Assembly: GCA_944472155.2 (NCBI GenBank)
Contig: OX235271.1
Span: forward strand, 28,962,977 to 29,026,976
Direction: 5' to 3'
Origin: Trichobilharzia szidati
Taxonomy: Eukaryota > Platyhelminthes > Trematoda > Strigeidida > Schistosomatidae
Length of the DNA: 64,000 nucleotides
Below, in pieces: positions 26,401-38,400 of the stretch (position 1 is its first letter; the number at the start of each line of letters is the position of its first letter). The translations under genes were made by a program, and so were the position numbers. The notes beneath the pieces were generated by a model, which saw nothing but the letters and a program-made list of their open reading frames with translations, was not told where the DNA came from and did no database searches.

Positions 26401-29400
26401 ATTGAAGCGTCAATGATTATGGAGGGTTTGTTCACCTTATTGTTGGCCATCGTAAACATAGACATACTCCATCTGCGTACAGAGACTAGGTCTTCTGGTA
26501 TCGATTACTCTCTCTCTCTCTGCTATTGACAGAAGGCGTAACCGAGCCCCCCTAGATAGATTAACAGAAACACGGTAGATAACCGAGAACGTCTTTTCTG
26601 GTTTTATTGATTGTCCTGTAGTATCTACCCAATGGACTAAGACTGCACTATTTACACATCTGGTTTTCCCTTTACTCAACCATTCAGAAACGTGTTCGCG
26701 TGGTCATAGATGGATAAAGCCCCAACGGGTTGATCTCTGACGAAATCTCGGCACGAATACAGAGGGCTAGTTTCGCATACGCCAGTTTACGCCGTCTCTG
26801 GCGTAGACGTGATATCCGGCTATCGACCAAAGGGCGTGTGTACTGCACATCAGTCCGATCCGTCCTCCTTTATGGCCAGCTGTGAGACCTTGCCATTGAG
26901 AGCGGAAGATATGAAAAGATTAGCTGTCTTTGATCATAGGTGCCTGCGTTCTATCTCCCGTGTGAAGTGGCATAATAAGGTAAGAAATATTGAGGTTAGG
27001 CGTCGAGTGCTAGGTAAGGAGGGGAAATCAGTCGACGAGACTGTGAAATTACATCGACTGAGATAGTTAGGACATGTGTTACGTATGCCTAATCATCGCC
27101 TTCCTCGACAATGGGCAATGTTACCTGATATAGGGTCAGGCTGGAAAAGAGAGAGTGGCAGTCAAACTAAAACATGCCTTCACCATTCAATGAAATCTAA
27201 AACAGTTAGTTTAGGCCACGCAGGAAGATGTAGACTAGCTTCCTTGGTAAAAACCAATGGTTGGAAACAATTGGTCACATGGCTCAAAATCGTTGTCAAT
27301 GGCTGGTGCAGATGCATTCACTCCTTGTGACGTATGATTTCAGATTAAACTGTTTTGTTCTTCGTTATTACTATTCCTTTGTCTCACACCTCTGTTTACT
27401 GTCTCTAATATGCATTTCTCCCACTTTCTCCTCCTGCTTTGTGTGCTACAAGGAGAGAGTGTGGCGACTTGAACTGACGCACATATGTGCAAAGTTCTAT
27501 GTCGAAAACAGGCAGACAGAAAGCCCTCTGAGTACGGTCAATGTAACTAGCTGTACATGTGTAGTTGAATTTATAGATATGCACATTAATGAGGCCATTG
27601 TGTGAATACTGTTGAGTACCTCTACAGATATTCTAAAATGTTGTTTTAATGAATCGATAGAGAGAATATTCCTTGAGGGAAAACTAGTACTCACTTCTTC
27701 AACTAAACCCTATGCATATGATTATGAGCAATAAATTGTGTTTGAACTGTCATCCAGCTAACAACGTTGTATGTTCACTGTGCGTCGGTGGCACAGTGGT
27801 TAGGACTCTCGCCGACCATGCACATGGTCCGGGGTTCGATACCCTGCCGGCGCACACCCGATATCTATGGTCGGCCTGAATTTGGGCTACCGGTATCCAT
27901 GCTGAAAATTCTATACTTGTACTGAAAATACGGTGTGGAATCAAGCTGCAAATCAAAATCAAATCAAAATACTATATTAAATAAACTTACTTATCGAATA
28001 TAGAAATATATTCTATCCCAATACATAAATTCTACTCTGATACTTGTGTGTGAAGAAAGTAATATCTGTGAGTGGATTTCAAAATCCTGTCGACATGCGT
28101 ATTTATAACACATCAATACGAAATGATGACTGTTCACTTATTATTTTGTATTTTCCTCTTTATTTTGAAACCTATTGTTTAGGGTTATTCTGCTCCATTG
28201 ATTGAGGCTAAAATTCAAGCAGCTTTAGCCAGTAATGAAGCTGATCCACCAAGATTTTATTGTCGACCATGTCCACCTGGCTGCTCAGAGTGTAAAGCGA
28301 ATAAACTTTGTAGTGCACAATTTGATTACAATCTACTTCGAGCTATTCCATTAGCTTTTCAAAGTTTTTGTATTACAATTTGTCTACTATTTGGTATGGC
28401 AATGTTTAAAATTCGTAGAGCACGAGTAAGTCAATGTTTTTTACCCAGCCTTATTTAACTCTCTCTGTTGAAATATATTTAATTTCCCTTTTCGTTCAAT
28501 CAGATGAATTTTATTTCATTCCTTTACGTCCTGAGTGGAACATATATGGTTTCTAGTTTCAGAGCTGAAGCTTCATAAGCAACGTCTTCAACGACACCAA
28601 ATTCACAAGAGAAGAGGAATTCGAGGACGAAATCCCATTTTTGGACGTCTAATTCAAGCGAACAACCACAGGAAAATTAGAAACTCAAGTTTATAGAAAG
28701 TCAACCCACACAGATCAAATACTCAATTACAACAGCAACAGTCCAATAACACACAAAAGGATCTATATACAATCACTATTCAAAAGAGCCAGAACTCATT
28801 GCAGCACTCCCACCTTAAGGAAAACTGAAGGAAAATATCTCATGGACGTCTTTCAAAAGAATAGGTATCCACGGAATTCCATCAAAAGACATATACCCCC
28901 AAGCCAACCTATCAAACCAAGAGACCCCAAGGAAAGCACAAAGAAAGTCGCCCTGCCATATATAAAGGATATATCAGAAATCACTGCAAGACTCGTCAAA
29001 CCTTTAGGAATTGACGTCGCACACAAACAAACAAAATCACTCCATTCAGCTCTGTGTCAACCAAAAGATTCAACAGCGAAAGAAGATAAAGCCAACATCA
29101 ACATCTACAAAATAAATTGTAACAACTGCGAAAAACACTACATTGGCCAAAGTGAACGTCCCCTTCGTATCCACGAACATAAGCTAGCCGTCAAAAGACA
29201 TGATATCCACTTCCTCATATCACTGCACACAGACAACCACGGATTTCAATTCGACTGGAACAACGTTCAAATATTAGACAGAGGAAACAACAAGAATGCT
29301 AGAGAATTTTTAGAAACCAGTCGGGTATTCCAGTGAATCATCAATCAATAGACACATCGAGATAGACAAAATTTATCAACTGATAAGAAAGAAATCTCAC

Positions 29401-32400
29401 ACACACAAAGAGTCAAAGTTCAAGTCAAAGAAACAATGAGTTCCAATAGAAGTAGCCTAGAGGGTGTGAAAACACGCAAACACAACCAATTAAGTGCAAG
29501 GTTACCAGGGGAAATGGCTAATAAACTCGCGGAGAAATCTTAAAGCTCACTTCGAATTGAAGTATTTGCTGAAGATGTTGCCTAGTGAAAGCAGTGAAAA
29601 CTCCTCAAATAAATCATCCAGCTCAGAGAACACAACTACATCAAAATTATTCACCTGTTCTATAAATCTTCTCCATCGTATCTACATCTAGTTCTAGAAG
29701 AAAGAGTATATTCGTGCACTCAAGTGAACAAATAAACAAGCAACATAGAAATCTTAGACAAGAAGAAGAAGAGATAAGACAAGGAATAGCTGGTTATGGG
29801 CACCTAGAAGCTGATCGAGGAGGGAAAGATGGTGAAGCAGAAGCTGAGTATAACCATAGAGATCTGAATAGAGGAGTGAATAAGAGTGCTATGAAGCATA
29901 GAAGACTCTTTTAAGACTCACTAACAGTTGAGGTTGAACAGACTGCAGGTAAGAGAGACCTCACACATCAGGCAGAAGAGAATCTAGCTAGATTTGACAT
30001 ACACTGAGGTGGCATTCAGGTTACACCGCACACCAAGTGTGGGGGACTTCAAGTGGAACCTGAAAGGGAATCTCCGAGTCGGGTGTCCGAGGCTTGACTA
30101 GAGATGATCATGTGAAGAGGAAATGAAAGCTTGTGAGCAGTTGTGTAGCCAGCTAAAAGTGATAGCAGGGAATCTAATTGAATGGAAATGTGCCTCTGTA
30201 GCCCTATGTTCCACCTGGAATGGCAAAAAAGAAAACATCAACATAAGATGTGGCATAACTGAACAGTGCTTCATGTTGCCCAAATTTCATACCTGCACAC
30301 CCAATAAGATGTGAAAGAAAAGTGAAGTGCGAAATGAAAATAATTTTGTCAAACATCATAGTGAGGTATAAAAAGGAGGATAAAAAGTGAAACAGATAAA
30401 CAAATATAAGTAAATTGAATGCTCCTGTCATGATGAAGATGCATCATCTACTTGGCTCTGTCGAATCCTCAATGATATAACAACCTGGAGTACTTGACCA
30501 TAGAATATGACGGACGTTTAGAATTCAAACAGGCATTCCTCACCTTTCTACACACTTCAAACTAACAACTACTGCATAAAACAGGATTAATATCTTTGAT
30601 TATCAACGTATTAATAGTTCTCGGGGATATAGATTCCACCCTAACTGCCTTACTTGTTTCACGCAGCAGTGGATATTTAAAAAAATTATGTTTCTACCCT
30701 TATTGCAGATTATTATTAGATTGTATAACTTACGTTTGCCATATAAATATGAAAAACTTCCGTCAACAGGGGTCAATAGATCAAAGAAGGAGCATAATTT
30801 GCAGCGGAAGAAACTTATGGAAATATATATTGTCAAGGATTGTTTTGTAGGGAAAGGTTTGAATTCAAGTTCGATCACAATCTGACAACAGTTAAAGAAA
30901 CATTGAAAACCATGGTGCATTGGAGTTATATCGAGACGGGGGATGACAAGTAAACTCTATCAAGTCTGGTGTTAGAACAGGCTTTCACCGATGATACTAG
31001 CTAGCGGTGGTGTTATGTATCGAGAATCAGTAAGAGTTAAAATTCATGGGCTATTGGACTCCCCCTCACTGACAGAATGATCAACGCACTCGCCTCGTAA
31101 CTTGAAGATTTTGAGTCCTATCCCTGGTGGTGTGATGGATGTGTACTGATGAAGAGTCCCAAACTAGGACGAAATAGCTGTCCGATACTCTGCGGTTTTC
31201 TAATTGATATCAGTTCATGATCAGACTTGTAAAGAATGTTCCTCGCTCACTAATTTTAATGTATTACGATATTGTGCATGCATTTTTCTCGTTTGAATAC
31301 CTTTAATTTTCCACTTTTTTTACAAATATTTTAATTCTTCTAGGTAGTTAAAAGTGCTAATCTTGTGCTCATGGAAATAATGCTTGTAGGAGCGATTCTC
31401 TTGTATTCAACAGTGAGTTTAAACATTTTAATTAGACTATTGTTATTATTTAAAATTGTTAGGTAACCTTACTACTGGTGTGTAGCTTGGTTTAACACTT
31501 CCGACTTTGCTAAATCATTTCAGAAGTTTATGATGAGACTGTTATATTTGTAAAATGTGTGGAGAAGACTCAGTCGATAGGAAATCCCTGATTGATTCAG
31601 ATCACATACTTGTCAGCACTCATTAACAAGATATATATCTGCAGTATTGAGATAGCCTCCAAAGCCTCAGGATGGTCGGGGGTGGGTGCCTTGCGCTGCG
31701 GGTTGGCCACCCATCCGCACACCTCTTGAAATGCTCCCATATGACCGGGCGTCTTACATAGTCTCTCCTGAGGAGGTCCTACTCACTGCCTTCACGTGGC
31801 GGAGGTGTTTTTCACCAAAGTGAGAGGGCGAAAGCGGATGCCCGGCGCTCTTCACCGGGTTGACTGTCCATTGGATGACAGTCTAGGGGAGATGGATAAA
31901 CCCTGATTCCAAACCTCCAACGACTGGCGTATGAAGCTCACTGGAGCTCACCGGCAGACGTATGGACAAAGGGCTTGTTGGATGTCCTGGATGTCTGGCC
32001 CCATTCAGAAAGGCGTATGAACCGAACTCCGGTGACTGGCTGCCAATGGATAGTGGACTCCCTACTCCACTCCTACTGCCTTGTAGGTCACACTTGGTTG
32101 TGTAAAGGCTAGAGCTGCACTCTCAAAGAAAAGGCCGAGTGATTCTGGGGACATCACTCGTACCAAATTCCCATGAAACTTCATGAACTCTCTTACAAAC
32201 GAGGTACAGTCAAGGCTGATATGGAGTGCCTGGGGCTACAAACCGTCTACTGACTCCGTCTGTGGAACAAGAATTGGACAACCCTGTCGCAAAACCTTGC
32301 ATCAGATCGCCGCGCCTGGGCAGCGATGATTCGAGATGTTCATGAAGCCGGCTCATCCTCTCGTAGGAGATAGCCGAAGTAAAGTAAAGTAAGTAAGTAT

Positions 32401-35400
32401 TGAGATAACTCATATATCTCCTCTCCTTATTGGATCTTTGTCACGAATGATACAGCTTACTGGTAATCACTAACATGTACGAAAACTTAATCAAACACTG
32501 ACTCCTACGCAAATTCTGCTACACATTATATAGTGTGCCATAGGGCGCATCAATGTCAAAGGCAGGGTTGGAGAAGTAAGCCGGACCTTCATTTATCTGA
32601 TATTTATTTTGGAAATTGGTTGCATAAAGAATAAGATTCGGATTTTCGATACTAATGTTAAGTCACTGAATGGCTTCATATGTGGATCAGCTTGTTGCAG
32701 ACTTCTATCGACAACTGCCTATGTTCGATATTGAGGATCAGGTAGGTGGCTGGCCAGAAATGATTAGGAATAAGGAACTCTGACGATGAACCAAACATCT
32801 TTTGGGCAAGAAATATGTACAAGATGAGGGAGATGGAATAGACATACATCGAGGAGTTTGTTGTGAATGACATCATGTATTGAGCCCTCTCGTGGAACCT
32901 GGATGAGAAACAACGTATTGAACTTCCGGAAGTGTGATATGGAGGAGATTGTGTGAGGAGATAAAGGCTTGTGGGAAATTGTGAACCCTTCTTAAAAGGA
33001 CTGCGGAGGACAGGATGAAGTGGAGAGGAGTCAATTTCGTTTCAATTAAATTAGTAAATGTGTTACATACTTCATCAGTACGCCTTGATCTGCAGAACTG
33101 GATATTTACAAATGCATTGTTTATCAAATGAAGACTATTCGGATTATCAATTTCAGATTATTCTTTCAGATTATCAAATTATCATTGAATTCGGGCGACT
33201 TAGGACTCTGCAAGAACTGGTGAGGAATCATGCTCCTGTCGACGCCAAGTAAAATTCTGAGTCGCATCATCCTGGAGAGAATGAAAGACGCACTGGATGC
33301 AGAACTCTGACCAGAGCAAGCTGGGTTCAGGAAAGGCAAATCATGTTCTGACCAAATTGCAACTCTACGCATCATCATCGAACAAAGCATGGAATGGCAA
33401 TCAAACCTCTACCTCAACTTCCTTTATCGACTTTGAGAAGGCCTTCGACAGCGTTGACCGCGAAGTAATTTGGAAACTACTCGAGTACTACGGCGTATCC
33501 CAAATATTCATCAACCTTATTCAGCAGCTGTACGACAACGGCACATGTCAAGTTATCCACAACAGAAAACTCAGTGAGGCGTTTGGAGTAAACACAGGAG
33601 TCAGACAAGGGTGCTTATTATCACCAATGATATTCCTAATTGTGGTGGACTGGATTATGCGTCAGACAGTGGGAAACGAGAAGACAGGGATGTCCTGTAC
33701 CGACGTGAAGAACCTAGAAGACCTGGATTTCGCTTTTGGATGATTTATGTTTGATGTCACACAAAATCGAAGACTTACAAGCGAAAACCGACAAACTGGT
33801 CGAAAAAGCAGCAAAGACAGGACTGACGCCAGGTGAACAAAGACAAGACGGAGGTTATGAAAATAACCAACCAACAACAACAACAACAGCAGCAACATCC
33901 AGCGCCAATCACCATCAACGGGAGGGATTTGAAAGAGGTTACTTCATTCACTTATCTAGGGAGCATTGTCTCAACTACAGGGGGAATGGACGAGGATGTC
34001 AAATCGAGCGAGAATCGGGAAGGCGAGAAACACATTCATCAACCTGAAACCAATCTGGAAATCTTCGTCACTCAGCCTGCATCAACAACAAAATTCGAAT
34101 TTTCAATACAAACGTCAAGTCAGTCAGTTCTTCTATACGGATGGATCAGAAACTTGGCCAGTGTGTCACAAAGAATATATCCAACAGGTTGCAAACCTTT
34201 ATCAATAGCTGTCTTCGTTCTATACTCAAGATCAGACAGCCGTAAAGAATCACCAACAAGAAACTATGGGAACAAACGAAACAAGAACCAATCGCCCAAC
34301 AAATATGCAGGAGAAAGTGGAGATGGATTGGACACTCACTGAGGAGACCGCTGAGTGACATAGCGCGTCAGGCCAGTGTGGTCGAGTGGAACCCGAAAGG
34401 GAAGCGGCAAGTAGGACGTTCAAGGGTGACATGAAGGAGATCATGTGAAGAGGAGTTGAAACAGTATGGACTAACATGGATGCAGGTGAAAAGTACAGCA
34501 GAAGACAGAAGCAAGTGGAGGTGTGCAGTTGAAGCCCTATGTTCCACTAGGAACCCAAGGGAACAACCCAAGGGACACAACCAACTGAGCAATGAGACAT
34601 AGTAACCAGTTGAATCCTTATTATAAATCAATCATATCATGAAAGATAGGTAGAAAAATGCGTAATTTCCCCCTTTACTATCACCATCTTTTCTTGTTTT
34701 AATTAGTCAAAGAGGCTAAGATTTTCTATTGTAGCTAAAGGCTGGTAGACTAACTTCTATTTTACTAAAGCTACGAGTTCACAGCCTCTGACATGTAAGT
34801 CCCATTCATCACTACCTTCACATGGTGGCGCAGGGAGGGCTCCTCGCAAAAGTGGAGGGGTGAATGCAAACATGTGGCGCCAACAACAACCGAAGTGTTT
34901 GACACTTTGGTCTGCCTAGGGGGGCTCCATAAAACCCTGATTACAAACCTACAGTGGTGTACATTGGCTCCAGAATCCGAACGTATCAAATGGCGTATGA
35001 ACGTGTTTCGGTCACCGGAAGCCATGGGAACACAGCTCATGACACACTGTTCCACTGTTTTGTGGATCAGGCTTCAATTCAAAGGCTCGTGAGGAGTGAT
35101 CCCTTAGGATAGCCACTTGCTTCGATCTGAGCTCCCGGGCAATATTCCAGTCCTCGCACAAACTATGAGACTTTGTGTGAAGCATCTCTTGGTGCACATG
35201 AAATAACAAGTTTGTGCGTCGGTAGCACAGCGGTTAGGACTCTCGCCGACCATGCACATGGTTCAGGGTTCGATCCCCTTCTGACGCACACCGGATATCT
35301 ATGGTCGGCCTGCAGAATTAGGCCGATATCACATGCTGAAAATTCCATGCTTGTATCAAAAATATGGTGTGGAATCAAGCTATAATAATAAAAAGTAAAG

Positions 35401-38400
35401 TAATATTTTACGATAGTAGCGATTAAACTGTTCGCTAGTTTGAAGTAATTCTTTAACTTATATGTCGGCTCGTGTTTTAAGTAAAATCTGCATAATGTCG
35501 GTCTTTTAAAACACATACATCTATTAGCCACAACAGAGATTACTTCAAAATGCCCATTGTATTATATCATGTTTATATTTTCAAGTGACACTTCACCTAC
35601 CTTAGTTTAGGTAAGTGGATAGGTAGGTATCATTAGCCCGCACAAAATAAGTTTATCCTATAGCCTGAGTAGATGACAATGCGTTACATTTGAAACCAAA
35701 TTTTTAATATTTTGAACAAAATGGGATACAATTAAGATATATATACTATTGTTTTACTTTTGTCTAGATTGTCGTTATGTACTTTCCAGTTACTGATATT
35801 TCATGCCTTATTCTTCCATGGTTTCGTGAAGTTGGCTTCTCTGTTATGTATGGTGTATTAATTGTAAAAATTTACAGGTGAGTTTGTATTGTTTAATTTT
35901 TTAAATTTTATTTACATTACCTTATTAAGTGGTTCATCTTAGGTGTCGACCGAAAGGTTCTCTGGCGATGCTTGACTGTAAAGGGAATGCCGAGAAAATA
36001 CATTGCACTGATTAAGGCACTCTGCTCGTACTCATGCAGTCAGGTGAGGGCTTACGACGAGTTGTCATCTGAAGTGGTGACGACTAGTGGCGTCCGTCAA
36101 GGATGACCATTATCCCCATTTCTATTCAACTTCATCATAGATGTACTAATGGATTGAACCCTAACTCACTTCAGAGACTCAGGGATTGACTTGCTACCAG
36201 GAAATAATCTCGTTGACTTAGAATATGCAGACGATATAGTCGTTCTAGGCCAGGACGCTTCTGAACACCCTGAGTAGCAATCTTCGTATGTTTGGCATGC
36301 GATTCGCCTCTGTAAAATGTAAGATGATGTTGCGGGATTCGATTACACCGACCCCTAGATTAGAAATAGGAAGTGAAGTGGTAGAACAGGTTGACCGCTT
36401 CACTTACTTGAGAAGTACCATCAGCCCCAACGGGTTGATCTCCTACGAAATCTCAGCACGGATACAGAGGGTTAGTTTCGCATATGCCAGTTTACGCCGT
36501 CTCTGGCGTAGACTTGATATCCGACTATCGACCAAAAGGCGTGTGTACTGCACATCAGTTCGCTCCATCCTCCTTTATGGCCAGCTGTGAAACATGGTCA
36601 TTGAGAGTAGAGGACATGAGAAGGCTAACTAGCTGTCTTTGATCATAGGTGCCTGCGTTCTAACTCCCGTGTGAAGTGGTATGATAAGGTGAGCAATATT
36701 GAGGTTAAGCTTGGGGAGGGGAAATCAATCGACGAGGCTGTGAAATTACATCGACTGAGATGGTTAGGACATGTGTTACGAATGAATGCCTAGTCATCGC
36801 CTTCGTCGACGGGCAATGTTAGCTGATATAGGGCCAGGCTGGAAAAGAGCTAGCGGTGGTGAAACGAAAACATGGCACCAGTCAATGAAATCCACAACAG
36901 TTAATTTAAGCCAGCCACGTAGGAAGGTGTAGACTGGCTTCTTGGTTGGGGTCCTCGGGACGGTAAAAATCAATGTTTGGAAACAGTTTGTGACATGGCT
37001 CAAAATCGTTGTCAATGGCTGGTGCAGATGCATCCACTCCTTGTGACTTATGATTTCCAATTAAACTGTTTTGTTCTTCGTTATTACTATTCCTTTGTCT
37101 CACACCTCTGTTTACTGTCTCTAATATGCATTTCTCCTAACTTGTTTTCTTGCCTTGTGTGCTACAAGGAGGGAGTGTGGTGACTTGAACTGGCGCACAT
37201 ATGTGCAAAGTTCTATGTCGAAAACAGTGGTAGTCATCTTGGGAGTACAGAAGCTTTTGACTTCTTCTCTGGTTCCATTAAGTTGTATGTTTGGTGTAGG
37301 TAGGTACTTGACATTCTTTCTGAACATTTCTACCCATGCATGTTATGTTGCTGATGTTGTTGGTTTTATTTTTCCATGGATGTTTAATATCTGAAAGTTA
37401 ATCTTCATTTCCTATCGATTGATTGTTATTGCACTAAAATGTTGGGTCTCTGTTGACATGTCAGCTCCTACGATGGACACTTCAACGGTTCCTGAAGCTG
37501 AACCTATTGTTTTTTCAAGTATTGGTTTGTAGGGATTTGATTGGTTACAGGATTTCATCATGAGCTGACATTGGTTAGAGGACCATTGGAAAACCTGGGA
37601 GTACTGGACAGCTGTTTCGTCCTAGTTTAGGACCCTTCATCAGTACGCACCTACCGGGGTTCGAACCCAGGACCTTCTGGTTACAAGGCGAGCTCGTATA
37701 CCATTAAGCCACTGGGACCCGATCCAATGGCCCATGAATTCTAACTTCTGCCAATTCACGACATAGCGAGACCCTGTAACCAATCAAATCCCTACAAACC
37801 AACACTTGAAAAATCAATGAGATGCTCACTAGTGACTTGCCCTATTCAGGTAGATAGTCACCTGGGGTTCTAGTGAGAAGTCGTGACCAGTAGGTTGCAG
37901 CAGGTCGGGCGTGAGGACAAATACTAGCCGAAGACATTGGCTAGGGGTCGCGCTGTGTCGTGAATTGGCAGAAGTTAGAATTCATGGGCCATTGGATCGG
38001 GTCCCAGTGGCTTAATGGTATACGAGCTCGCCTTGTAACCAGAAGGTCCTGAGTTCGAACCCAAGTGAGTGCGTACTGATGAAGAGTCCCAAACTAGGAC
38101 GAAACAGCTGTCCAGTACTCCCAGGTTTTCCAATGGTTCTCTAACTAATGTCAGCTCATGATGAAATCCTGAACCTATTGTTATTTGGCTGGTGATGATA
38201 GCTAGTGGTGAGATCAGCGGCGTCCTACTTCAAAACTCGTCAAGCAGTGATGATAGTGTTCCCATTAGAAGTCGAAACGAACATCCATTATTATGCTTGC
38301 ATTCCTAAGGGAAAATAGGGCTTCGGCAGTGCATCTCCGTTTCGCTTGTTTCTCTCCCATCATTTTCATCTAGCTCCTATGACTACCCACAAGCTTTCAT

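Larger units (their letters stand above)
37512..38168. repeat. Inverted dimer of hammerhead SINEs with shared TSD
   Basis: Arms 37548-37768 (minus SINE) and 37951-38171 (plus SINE) are 221 bp each and about 95% identical; the spacer is 182 bp. Each arm has a tRNA-like head (TGGCTTAATGG A box, GGTTCGAACCC-type B box) and a hammerhead (37601-37646 minus, 38073-38118 plus). A 14-base direct repeat, CTGAACCTATTGTT, lies at 37498-37511 and 38169-38182. Confidence 0.88.

Noticed and set aside
31680..32390. CRISPR-like or tandem array because of regular repeats
   Set aside because: No regularly spaced direct repeats; a single dispersed element with a short (AAGT)n tail in eukaryotic DNA.
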